Assembly (NCBI GenBank): GCA_036172665.1
Contig: CM069870.1
Span: 65,844,212 to 65,908,211 of the forward strand
Direction: 5' to 3'
Source: Prosopocoilus inquinatus
Taxonomy: Eukaryota; Arthropoda; Insecta; Coleoptera; Lucanidae
DNA length: 64,000 nt
Part shown: piece by piece, positions 10,220-20,903 of the stretch
Layout of the letters: each line of letters opens with the position of its first letter
How positions within the stretch are numbered: position 1 is the first letter of the stretch
Made by a program: the position numbers and the translations under genes
The notes under the pieces: model-generated
What the model was told of the DNA's origin: nothing
Databases searched by the model: none
What the model saw: only the letters and a program-made list of their open reading frames with translations

Positions 10220-12880
10220 ATTTTTTCTTGGATTGCATAGAGGTAAGCTGAGTTCAGTTACGATCTTGAAATTTGTTTTCGGCTTAATGTTTGCTTAGTT
10301 TGTATTTTTGATATTTTATAGAACTCTTAATTCTATTATAGTTTTTAATTTTTTACTTGAGTTGAGTGGAGTTAGATTGAGTTGGTCTTGAAATTTGATT
10401 TGTACTTAATTCCTTGGTTTCATTTTTTAGTTATGTTTCTTTTACATTTGATTTTGTTGATTGATTTATGATTTTTACTTGAGTCGAATTAATAGCTACA
10501 ATTCTGTTGGGTTGGGTTAACCTTGAAATTGGTTGCGCTTAATTTTAATAGATTTGAAATTTCTAAGTATATTTAGTGTTTTTTTCTTTTTTAATTTTCT
10601 TGCTTGAATTGGATAGACACTAATATTCATATTAATGGAGTATTTCCAGTTTTATTTTTTTTACTCTTTTTACACTAGATTTAGGTTCACCTCAGTTTTA
10701 ATTGATTCTTAATTTTATAGCCTTCCTTTTTTAATGTTTAATATATTTAATTTTTTACTTTGGTTGAATTGAGATAGACTGAGTTCAGTATGTTTATTTG
10801 ACTTAATTTAGTTGTATTTTTTTTTGCTTTAAATTTTATTGCAGTAATTTTTGATATTTTACTTGAATTGAATTTTAAGTTGAGTTTGCCTTGAATTTTG
10901 GTATAGACTTAATTACATGGTTTTGTTTTTCTTTTTAATTTTTTTTTTTTTTTGCTTTCACTTTTTATAATTTATTACTTGGGTCGAATTGTTATGTGAA
11001 GTTCAGTTGGGTTGAGTTGGCTGGGCTTCATTTTAATAGATTTTAATTTTTCATTTATTTTTTTGTCTTGCTTGAGTTGGATAGACCCTGAGGTGAATTA
11101 TACCTAATTTTCTCTGATTTTGCAGTAATTACAAAGTTTGTTCATTAATCCAGCGGATTTATTAATGCGTTTAATATAACTCATTCAACGGGCTGGCTAA
11201 CCTTGAGATTGATTTGACTTAATTTTTATTCATTTTTATTTTTTTTAATTCTTCATTTTTTTAAATTATTAGATTGTCTTCAGTTGGACGAGACTGACCT
11301 TCAAATTTATCGAATTTAATTTTAATAGATTTGAAATTTTTAATTAATTTATTTATCTTTTAAATCTTTTTTGCTTTTGTTTTTTTTTTTGTTTTCTTCT
11401 TAATTTTTTACTTTAGTCGAACTATTAGGCTGAGTTCAGTTGGGCAGAGATAGTGCGCTTTAATTTTAAGAAATTCAAAATTTTTATTTACGATTTATTT
11501 ATTTAATTTTATTTTATTTTTATTATTTATTTAGTTTTTATTTTTTTTTAAAGTTTTTTAAGTGTCGAGTTGGATAGACCTTGACCAACCTCAGCGAGGC
11601 ATTAAAAATACAAAATATTAAAATTGAAAATTTTTTTTTTTTATTTTCTTGCTCGAGTTGGATAGACTCTGACTAACCCAAGCGAGAAATTAGGAATAAA
11701 AAAAATTTAATTTTCTCAGTTGGGTTGATCAGGGTGTATCCAACTAAAGCAAGAAATGAAGTTAATGAAGTTTTTAGTCTTAAACCGGACAGAATTGCGA
11801 TTGGAAAAGCACTCAACGTTTCACTATCGATTGATAGCTTCTGTTCGGTTTAAGATGAAAAACTTTTTACTTAAAGCAAGAAAGCTTTTAAAAAACCCTT
11901 AAAAAAATTAAAAATTTCGAATTTATCAGGATAAGGCCGACTAACCCCACAAACTGAACTCATCTTAATAATAATAATAATAATATTTATTCAACCAAGA
12001 GCACAGAAAAAATGTATAACATAACAAAAAAACTCAAAATTTAGGTTGAAGTGCATGGTTGGTTTCAGATCTTAACAGTTCCACTAAAGTAAAAAATTAA
12101 AAATTACACAAATTTCAAAATCACTGAATCCACGCCTAATTTTCACTTATTTTGAAAAAAATTGCAGTTTAATTTTTTTTATTCCTAATTTCTTGGTTGG
12201 ATTGGTTTGGGTTTATCTCCAGTTTGGTTGGGCTTAATTTTAATTAATTTTTACTATTTTATTCGCAATTTATTCACTTCCTTTTCCTTCGGTTCGTTTA
12301 GCTTTAAGATGGACCGGACTTGATTTTTATTGAATTTAATTTTTGAGTGTCCAAGCACGGGAATTATTTTTTTGTTATTTTTCTCTTCTTCATTGCAGTG
12401 TTTATAAAGTTTGTTCATTAACCTAGCCGTCTTTTCATATGTAATTCATTCAACGGACTGGCTGACCTTGAGATTTATTTTATTTATTCATTTTTAATTT
12501 TTCTAATTCTTTAATTTTTTTTTACTTATTTTAATTTATTTACTTCTTTGATATTTAATTTTTTCCTTCACTTGAATAGTCAAGTTCTTTTGGATTGGGT
12601 TGACCTTGAAGTTTGTTTTGGAATTAATGTTCGTTTAGTTTGAATCTTTTTTTTAATTATTTTTAATTTATTGACAACAGTTAAGAAACATGACATCACG
12701 GGATCAATTAGTGATCTAATGTTAATTGGAGGATGTTAGACAAATCAATTAAAATCTGAATCGACAAACAACCAAATTTTTAATTTTATTTTAGGAGTAA
12801 TTTTTAATTTTTTCTACTTGTGTTGAGCAGAGTGTTAGATTGAGTTCAGTTGGCGTTATATTGAGATAGATTTGGCTTAA
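10220..12880. repeat. Long AT-rich, degenerate repetitive region
   Basis: About 2.6 kb of T-rich DNA. Variants of GAGTTGAGTTGGGTTGACCTTGAAATTTG followed by a TTTTAAT-rich spacer recur every 100-200 bases (for example near 10260, 10380, 10515, 10780, 11000, 11190, 11290, 11440, 12590 and 12850). Copies are too diverged to give a clean period by eye. No open frame of note. A TAA microsatellite lies near 11965. Confidence 0.6.
11768..11868. mobile_element. Small hairpin element (MITE-like)
   Basis: AGTTTTTAGTCTTAAACCGG near 11768 is mirrored by CTGTTCGGTTTAAGATGAAA and AACTTTTT near 11845-11868, leaving a centre that contains the palindrome CTATCGATTGATAG. The inner block CACTCAACGTTTCACTATCG also occurs at about 27471 in the larger nested hairpins, so both belong to one family. 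Confidence 0.55.
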
Positions 12881-13053
12881 GTCTTTATGATCCCCGACCT
12901 CTTACGACGAGTGCCGATTGTAAAAGTAGTTAATTTCGATGACTAACTATACGCGGGCCATAAAAACCAATTTAAAAATGGAATACTATAATATAATTAC
13001 TCTAATTGATATTCTTTGTTGTACACCAACTCCGTCTAATCTGTTTTTTTTTT

Positions 13054-13198
13054 AAATCGGAGGAGTACTTTGAAATTTTGGCGCTAAAAACGAGCTTTGT
13101 CATTGGTCAAACGAGCATTATTGTCGGTCAATTCCGAAACGTCTACCAATCACAAAGCTCGTTTTTAGCGCCAAAATTTCAAAGTACTCCTCCGAATT
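13054..13198. mobile_element. Palindromic element with about 52-bp arms
   Basis: The left arm runs from AATCGGAGGAGTACTTTGAA through GGCGCTAAAAACGAGC to TTTGTCATTGG. The right arm is its reverse complement with only one or two differences, around a central spacer of about 35 bases. It ends 88 bases before a Ret splice acceptor, so it lies close to the branch-point region. It fits a foldback or MITE-type element; no transposase is encoded. Confidence 0.75.
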
Positions 13199-13285
13199 AA
13201 AAAACGGAGTACAGTAGGTAGCATTGACCTAATCGAACAAATCCACCCAAAAATAAACTGAAAATCATTCTTCTTTCTATTTCAG

Positions 13286-13386
13286 AGCTGAGCTTCACGA
13301 AGGACACGCAAATTCCGAATTCCCCGTACAAAGTCATCCTTCAAATCAATGACACCTCCCTGCGACCTGGATTCGGCAACAGCGTG
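13286..13386 (+). CDS. Ret: Ret receptor tyrosine kinase, ectodomain exon (first one in window)
   Basis: This exon sits between the acceptor TTCTATTTCAG and the donor GTG|GTGAGT. It starts with two bases of a split codon and ends on a codon boundary. It encodes about 33 residues (LSFTKDTQIPNSP..., VILQINDTSLRPGFGNSV) with the alternating pattern of beta strands in a cadherin-like fold and one N-x-S/T site (NDT). On its own it would not be identifiable. Its place in Ret follows from phase and order with the downstream exons, which carry the diagnostic cysteine-rich and transmembrane segments. Ret is the transmembrane receptor kinase that, in vertebrates, binds GDNF-family ligands through a GFR-alpha co-receptor. 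The upstream partner exon, with the signal peptide and first cadherin-like domains, was not found in the window. Confidence 0.65.
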
Positions 13387-13939
13387 GTGAGTCCCCCCCC
13401 CTCCATTACGATTCTAACGTCTTTTGAATTATTAATGCCGGCGGCGAGTGAATTAGCGCATTTAAAGCGCGCAAAACACGGAAAAATTGGCGTGACACGT
13501 TCCATTAATATGTACACGTTTCCAGTCTCGTGCCTCGCATGAAAGCGCGCTTAATCGGGCAATAATTAAATGCCGTATCTACGTGGTCATGCAGATCAAT
13601 TATCCGAAAATGTTAGGCAACCCAATTATCACACAGAGTCCCGACAAGGTCATGTGGGTTGCCTACATACTTCTTCTAAATTTACACCAGCCACCTTAAT
13701 CCGCTCGATAACACGCTTCGCGGGGGGGTTTCAGGTATCAACATCGACTTTTTAATAAACAGGAATTAACATACTGCGCCATAACATGCGCCATTATACT
13801 TGCAAATTGGCTTTCGGTTTTACGACGTTCTTTCCAAGTGAAAAGAGGGTACACAGAAGCAAAGCCGCACAAGACCTCTTTTTTAATAGAAAAACTGCCC
13901 AAGTAATTTTTTCCTTGTTGAGATTTCAAGCAAGCATGC

Positions 13940-15540
13940 TTTGGAAAAAAAAGTTATTTTTATGGTCCTTCGAACCAGACAAATCAACTTACACGTGCGT
14001 AGAGCTCTTACCATTTTCATATACCACCACTCTTCAGGAATTTGTCGAAAAGAAAAAAGGAAATCATCGTCGCCATAAATTCTTTTATAATCATTATTTT
14101 TATGGTCCTTCGAACCAAACAAATCCACACGCACGTGTGTAGAGCCCTTATTATTTTTCTTAAAGTCGCTTTCGAGAGGATATTAACATTTCTTGCTTCA
14201 TCTGCCACTTTGTTTCACGAATTAGTCAAAAGGAAATCACCTTCCTTTGGTCCTTCGAACCAGACAAATCTACGTGCACGTGTGTAGAGCCCTTGCCTTT
14301 TTTTTAGAAACGCTTTCGAGAGGACATTAACATTTATTGCTTGATCTGCCACTCCTCTTTATGAATTAGTCGAAAAGAAATCGCTTCCGCCGTAAACTCT
14401 TTTATTATTATTATTTTTCTATGGTCCTTCAAATCAAACAAATCCACGGGCACATATAAAAAGCTCTTATCATTTTTTAAGTCGCTTTCAAGGGGACATT
14501 ATTTTTTTTGTTTCATCTGCCACTCTTCTTTACGGATTATTCGAAAAGAAATCATCGCCGCCATAAATTCTTTTATAATCATTATTTTTATGGTCCTTCG
14601 AACCAAACAAAATCTACATGCACGTGAGCAAAGCCCTTATCTTTTTTCTTAAAGTCTCTTTCGAGAGGACATTAACATTTTTTGCTTCAGCTGCTAATCT
14701 TCTTCATGAATTAGTCAAAAGGAAATCACCTTCCTTTGGTCCTTCGAACCAAGCAAATGTACGTGCACGTACAGCCCTTACCTTTTTTAGAATCGCTTTC
14801 GAGAGGACATTAATATTTATTGCTTGATTTCCCACTCTTCTTTACGAATTAGTCGAAAAGAAATCGCCTCCGCCGTAAACTCTTCTATTATTATTATTTT
14901 TCTATGGTCCTTCAAACCAAACAAATCCACGTGCACGTGTATACAGCTCCTACCTTTTTTTAAGTCACTTTCGAGAGGGCATTAATATTTATTGCTTTTA
15001 GTCGAAAAGAAATCCCCGCCGCCATAAATTCGTTTATTATTATTATTATTTTTTATGGTCCTTCGAACTAAACAAATCTACGTACTCGTGAATAGAGCCC
15101 TTATCTATTTTTTAGAGTCGCTTTCGACATTAACATTCCTTGCTTGATTTGCCACTCTTCTTTACGAATTAGTGGAAAAGATCGCCGCCGCCATAACCTC
15201 TTTTATTATTATTATTTTTCTATGGTCCTTCGAACTTCGTGCACTTGTGTAGGGCCCTTACCGTTTTTTTTAACATTTTAACATTTTTTTGCTTCATCTG
15301 CCGCTCTTCTTTACGAATTAATCGAAAAGAAAAAGAATTTACCGCCGCCATAAATTCTTTTTTTTTATTAAAATTTTTTATGGTCCTTCGAACCAAACAA
15401 ATCTACGTGCGCGAGTGTAGAGCCCTTATGTTTTTTTTTTTTTAGAGTCGCTTCCGAGAGGGCATTAACATTTTTTTGCTTCATCTGCCACTCTTCTTTA
15501 CGAATTAGTTGAAAAGAAATCACCGCCACCATAAATTCCC
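13940..15540. repeat. Tandem array, about 150-170-bp unit, about 10 copies
   Basis: ATGGTCCTTCGAACCAAACA recurs near 13961, 14101, 14249, 14419, 14590, 14738, 14904, 15054, 15220 and 15382. Each copy is followed by a block with GTGCACGTG or a variant, then GTAGAGCCCTTA, a T-run, GTCGCTTTCGAGAGGACATTAACATT, CATCTGCCACTCTTC and ATAAATTCTTTTATTATTATT. Short ORFs in this stretch are products of the repeat. Confidence 0.85.
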
Positions 15541-15551
15541 AGTGGGGGCGA

Positions 15552-15569
15552 GGGGGGGGGGGGGGGGGG
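15552..15569. repeat. Homopolymer G run
   Basis: Eighteen consecutive G residues at the edge of the tandem array, in a GC-rich patch. Long poly-G is rare in AT-rich insect DNA, and its length may also be an assembly uncertainty. Confidence 0.9.
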
Positions 15570-17940
15570 AGGATGCGTTCCCGGATTTACATGATCGACC
15601 TCTTCGCCGGGTGAAACCCCGCGCATAAATAGCCCAGATTACGGCAACAGGGATTCCCCCCTCGGGCTCGTCGTCGGATAAGCTGTAGTTTGTAATTTAC
15701 ACGTTTAACCCTTACTATCGTCGCGCCTCTCTGTGATGTGTTTATTGAACGACGCGGGCAACCCTTCGCAAATTTCGGCACTCACTTAAACCCCCCCGCC
15801 CCCGGCCACGCACGTGCGTGATTTACCGCGATCATCTTTCAACACCGCAGTCACATTTTATTACCAAAAAAAAGAAAAAAATCGAAAAGTTAAAAATCTT
15901 TAGAATTCAGTCTCCGTCTCTCTCGAAGTGATTAATGGAAAATTAATTAACGCGCGCGAGATAATGGACGGTTGGTATTCCTGGTTTATGAGTTATTAAA
16001 AACGACGGCGCGCAATTACAAAATTTCTTAAATGTTTGCCGTTTTTTATCGAAATGCAGATTAACTTGTTGCTTCGATCCTCACAAAAGAAAACTTAGTT
16101 TCTTTCGTTGTTATCGTGCAAATGTGATACTACAGGGATTACAGCGCCATCTATTGTTTTAACTGCTTCAGCAACAATACCACGTGAAAATGTTTTGCTG
16201 TGTTCAACGTTAAATTAATTATTAGCGATTTTAATGAGTTGAAGGAGAATTGTAAAGGATCGAATATTCAGTACCTAGAAATGCAAGGTTTTTATAAGAT
16301 TTATGTTTGCGATTAAATAATAATGGCAAGAATAATAACGTATAAGGTCAGGGTCAAGTAGTTCTACGAGTTTTTTGCACGCGGCACGTAGCAAACGATT
16401 GAGAGATTGAGATCGATCGTACGGAAGCCGCAATGTTACCCCTAATTATGCACACAATTAAGGATTTTTTATGCATAGTAAATGAAACATTCAGTGTCCC
16501 CCGTCTGGATACGAATAAGGGAGGAGAAAAGTGCATAAATGCTCTTCTAGCAGTAGACGAAAATTCGATCTCCGGGGTCCCTCGAGTGAAGCCTCTTGAC
16601 CTAATAATTAAGCGTCGTGTTCCTCGCTGGTGTCTAATTTTTTTTATTGTGAAATATTTTTTATAAGTCAGTTTCCTCAGTTTCAAATTAATTTCGCGAA
16701 TGAAGTGACGTTTCACGGCTGTTTATTTTTTACAATTAATTCTTCGAGTAAACCTAATTACGCGTCGTTTTCCTAGTTGAAAGATTACTTTTTTCTGAAT
16801 CAGTCAGTTTGAAATTAATGTCGCGAATGAAGATACAATACTTCACGGTGTGTTTTGATCGTAACCGAATTTTTGTCTATTTTATTAATTTAATTTAAAT
16901 TCTGTGTTTCCAGAAAGTCAGCGTTGCCGAGTTGAAAATAATACTAATTGATTTTACGCGTAAAGAAAAACTATTTTCTAACACAGACTCTTTTTTGATT
17001 TTGTACTAAATATTCGCCTTGTTCTCAAAACCATTTTTTTTCCTATTTAACGCTATATCTGAGTGGTATTCATTTATTTATTTATTTTTGTAATCTTGAA
17101 TTTTTGATTACTTGTAAAACTTTTAGTAAATATTTCAAAATTACATTCGGCCTTATTTAAAAAAATAAAATTGTTCACATGAAAATTTTGGGAAATTCTC
17201 GCAAGTAAATTTCATTCTGTTTGTCCAAGGAGAGTCAAAAAACACAGGAAAAGAAACAACTCAAAACTCAAAATTATTCTGCGAAAAATTCAAAAAAATA
17301 TAGCGATGAACTGTAACAAAAGACGGATTCGTCGTTGTACTTTGAATTATGTAAAAACAAAAGGAAATCAAACGAACCAGTCTTTTGTTTTTTAATTATT
17401 TACCATCATTTAACGTTTTCAAAATTAAACAATTGTAACTTTCTTGAAAGTGTTTTATTTTTCCTTCCCGGTTAAATTGCTCGATTATTTTTCTTTTTTT
17501 CTTTTCTATTACCAGATACTATAGTTTTATCGCGCACAACTAAAAGCAAGACTACTGCACCGAGTAGTGTTTTAAATCAAAAACAAAACACAATCGAATG
17601 TACTATACTTACCAACGACTTTTAGAATCCTTGAGCAAAAAAATAATAATAATTGCTGCCGTCTTATACAATACCACCAGTGTTGCCAACTCGGTACATT
17701 CTACACTAGATTTAGTTTATTTAACAAGCACTTGCTGATAAAAATAACGCGATTAGTGTACAGAAAAGAAAGACAAAAGAAAGCAAACGACAACCGTAAA
17801 TTTACTACGGGAAGAGAAATAAAAAGAAAACAGGGAAATAATCAAAAACAATAAAACATTTTTGCTTACCTAAACTGAAACTGCAAAAATAATTAAAATT
17901 CTCAATGAAAGTAAAAAAAAAACAAACGACGACTATTGAG

Positions 17941-18220
17941 TAAGCGGGTGGCTCAGTCGTTAGCCTAGCCGACATACAAAATCGGGTCGCTCGTCTGCGT
18001 GTTCTGGTTCGAATCCCAACAGAGCGACGGATGTTTGTTTCTATCCGGATTGTGACTCAACTCAAATTACTTAGTAAATGCCTGGAATGGGTAATCCAAA
18101 AGGCAGAAGGGTGGGGATTACACAATGCTAAAGCAGACAAGACAATGGACGCGTTCAGCCGGGGCAGCGCTGAGACAGCAATTGCACTTTGCGAAACTGC
18201 AGTGATAGTGAGCAACTGAA
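17941..18220 (+). mobile_element. tRNA-derived SINE (head with A and B boxes)
   Basis: GCGGGTGGCTCAGTCGTTAG carries an RNA polymerase III A-box pattern (TGGCTCAGT) and GGTTCGAATCCCA, about 57 bases on, is a near-perfect B box. This is the internal promoter of a tRNA-like sequence. It cannot form a tRNA cloverleaf: the 5' and 3' ends do not pair and the A-to-B spacing is too long. That makes it a SINE head rather than a tRNA gene. The body probably extends through the GC-richer stretch to about 18220; its 3' end is not clear. Confidence 0.65.
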
Positions 18221-19502
18221 CGATTTGTGTCTCTAATTTAACCTCGAAAATTTTACCGTTTTTAATGAATTCCAGCATGGTATTTTCAGTATCTGTAGCT
18301 TTAAAAGAAATCGCACTTTCTGAATAATTTAGTTCAGAAAAATGGCGACCGCTGTCTAGCAAAGCTACAACGTTAAAGTCAACGAGATGTTCAATGCGAT
18401 TGCTAGCTCAGCGCTGTCCCGGTTGAACGAGCCCATAGACGACTACCGCGACAGAGTTGCCAGATTGAACGAAATTTCGTCAATCGGCCTGCCAATCTTT
18501 ATGTCATTTTTGGTGAAAGGAAAATTCATTTGGCGATTGGCGTAAAGTTACGTAAAGTTGGCTACTTTTTATTATTTTTTTTTGTTTCTGAAATTATTAA
18601 AGTGTGAGATAAAAATGGTTTATAACTTAATATAACTTTTACTTGAGTTCAGTCTAATAGTAAACAATCTACCAGGTAAAATACCATGTTTTCCGCTATG
18701 ATTTAACTTATTTTTTTTCAATGTACCGGCTTTAAAAATTCTGAAAATATGAAACTCCACGGAGGTTGGGGAAGGAACATTGGGTATGACATATACAAGA
18801 ATAAAAAGAATAGAGGTGCAAAAATACTATTCCACTGAAAAGTTTTTGACCACCCTTAAGTCCAGTCATAGGGGTCGATTTCACTTTTAATTTACCTATT
18901 CATAGATACATTGAAAAACTGAGCCTAAGCCCTTGGTCAAAGCGGTCAAGGTGGCAGTTACTCAATTGTACCGTTGAAAAATTAATACTCCTAATAAGTA
19001 TTGCCAATTGAAACAGCAATTCTTGTTCGTTTTGTGGCTAATGTAATATCCAACCAAAATATCCTTTAGACTAGAATAAAATAAATGGAAGAAAGAATAG
19101 AATATAAAAATGGCGAAACGTGTATGGTCGGCAAATATTAGATGCGCGTTTAAAGTGATTTTTCAGTGGTAATTAACTTGAAACTTTATCTTAAAAGTGC
19201 ATTATCAGCTTGTGCGTGAACAGAAGTAGTAGTTGTAACTGTCACTAGGAAATCTACTTTGTGGACTAACTGATTATTTGCGAAAATTGAGTAAACTTTC
19301 TTAAACATTCGTTCTTAAGGCTGCATTTAGCAAACGTGTGCGATTCCGATTAACGCAGATTGGTGAGTACAAAAACTTGTATGGTGATCAGCGCGGCGGA
19401 CGAGGTGCGCGTTTTGTACAGCCCGGCCGCTGTACCTGCAATCGCTAACAGGCAGGTACACTATACGTCACGAAACTAAAGTGACTGCGTAACGATAGAA
19501 AA

Positions 19503-20903
19503 ATGGACGAGAAAGAAAAAGAAAAACTTGCAAAAATGGAAGGAAGGGCTTGCAAACGCTGTAAAGTAGTCGTGGTTAATGAAATAAGCGCAATAAAATG
19601 CGTAAATTGTTTAACATATTTCCACAATAGTTGTGCGCAATTACTGGGACTAAAAATAGATAATAACTTAGTAGACTGTTGCAAAAATATTAATTTAAAT
19701 ATACAAAAAAGCAAAGGTAAAATGCCACAATCTCAAACACATGAAATGACACTAGACAAGATAAATTTGAGAGATGAAAGGAATGAGCGATTGTGTAAAA
19801 CTACGAATGTAAACAAACCAAGCAGGAAAAATAGTGACAAAGATATCGAATGCGCTAGGGAAGAACATATTTCTGAAGTAATAAAAATTATAAAAGACGA
19901 ATTTATGTATTTTAGAAATGAAATCAATCGAACACTCCAAGTATTAAAGTCAGAAAATTTATCATTAAAAGAAGAAATCATGGCAATGAGAAAAGACATA
20001 AATAAAGAAAATTCTAACACTCGTGAATCAGGAAAAAAATTCAGAATGGAAATACTAAATGGATTAAAGGAGGTAAAAGAAAATGTAAGAAAAGTAAATG
20101 GTAATGTAAAGGATACAATCTCGACGAGAGATTATACATATAAAGATGCAGCGGCTAAAGGAACCGTTATCATTCAACCAAAAATGCAGCAGGAGTGTAA
20201 ACAAACAAAAGCTAATCTGCAAACCAAAGTCAATCCGAGCGAAATAGCGGTGGGTATCACTAGAATGAAAAATTTAAAGGAAGGTGCAATTGCGATAACC
20301 TGTTGTGATAAGGAAGAGGTAGCCAAACTGAGGAATGAGGTTACAAGAAAGCTGGGAGAAAATTACACAGTCAGGATTCCGAAACTCAGAAATCCCATGA
20401 TAAAAATTATTGGAATGAGTGAGCGGTACAACGAGGAAACTTTAAAAAGTTGTATTATAAGTCAGAACGACAACTTAAAGGATAAAGTTGAGATTTTTGA
20501 TATAAAGGTGATAAAAAGAATGAAAAAGAATTTTATGGCAATAGCAGAAATCAATGGTGAAGTATTCCAGGAGATAATGATTAGAAGAAACGGCAAGCTA
20601 AATATTGGCTGGGACAGCTGTCAAATTTACGAACATTTCAATATGCTTAGATGTTTTAAATGCGGAAAATTCAATCATGTAGCATCTAAATGTGCTGACG
20701 ATGAAAGATGTATCAAATGCGGAAATTATGATCATAAAACTGCCAACTGCGAAAACGGAAAACCATCGTGCATAAATTGTGAAGACTATAATAAGAGACT
20801 GAAACTTAATCTTGATACAAATCATTCTTCTCTGGATAACAGTTGTGCAGTTATGAGGAAAATTAGAGACTCCTTAGCGGAAAAAACTAACTACGTTGAA
20901 TAG
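19503..20903 (+). CDS. Non-LTR retrotransposon ORF1 (PHD-finger, coiled-coil, zinc-knuckle protein)
   Basis: This 466-residue nucleic-acid-binding protein of the retrotransposon particle has three parts. Residues 17-60 contain Cys17-x2-Cys20, Cys33-x2-Cys36, His41-x2-Cys44 and Cys59/Cys60, a PHD-type zinc-binding layout. Residues of about 120-215 are Lys/Glu-rich with heptad-like leucines, a likely coiled coil for multimerisation. Near the C-terminus are CX2CX4HX4C knuckles starting at residues 384 (CFKCGKFNHVASKC) and 403 (CIKCGNYDHKTANC), with a third irregular Cys cluster at 423. Such proteins coat the element RNA and ferry it to the nucleus. The ATG at 19503 has an AAAATGG context. The stop codon is UAG followed by CAA-CTA and ORF2 continues in the same frame, so readthrough is likely (see findings). 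Confidence 0.9.
   Translation: MDEKEKEKLAKMEGRACKRCKVVVVNEISAIKCVNCLTYFHNSCAQLLGLKIDNNLVDCCKNINLNIQKSKGKMPQSQTHEMTLDKINLRDERNERLCKTTNVNKPSRKNSDKDIECAREEHISEVIKIIKDEFMYFRNEINRTLQVLKSENLSLKEEIMAMRKDINKENSNTRESGKKFRMEILNGLKEVKENVRKVNGNVKDTISTRDYTYKDAAAKGTVIIQPKMQQECKQTKANLQTKVNPSEIAVGITRMKNLKEGAIAITCCDKEEVAKLRNEVTRKLGENYTVRIPKLRNPMIKIIGMSERYNEETLKSCIISQNDNLKDKVEIFDIKVIKRMKKNFMAIAEINGEVFQEIMIRRNGKLNIGWDSCQIYEHFNMLRCFKCGKFNHVASKCADDERCIKCGNYDHKTANCENGKPSCINCEDYNKRLKLNLDTNHSSLDNSCAVMRKIRDSLAEKTNYVE

Larger units (their letters stand above)
76..13285. other. DNA upstream of the first recognisable Ret exon (intron or 5' flank)
   Basis: I see no convincing protein-coding exon in this stretch. It holds a GC-rich CpG-containing patch (530-780), a hAT-like end (1774), a Penelope fragment (2149-3048), degenerate repeats (3200-3680), a 638-bp higher-order satellite (5470-7980), AT microsatellites (9145-9208), a 280-bp-spaced direct repeat (9330 and 9610), AT-rich repetitive DNA (10220-12880) and two hairpin elements (11768, 13054). 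The first Ret exon in the window begins in mid-codon with two bases, so at least one more exon lies upstream. This stretch therefore ends as intron, but how far the gene reaches leftward cannot be told. Confidence 0.6.

Noticed and set aside
17941..18030. Functional tRNA gene
   Set aside because: A and B boxes are present, but acceptor-stem ends do not pair and the internal spacing is too long. It fits a SINE head.
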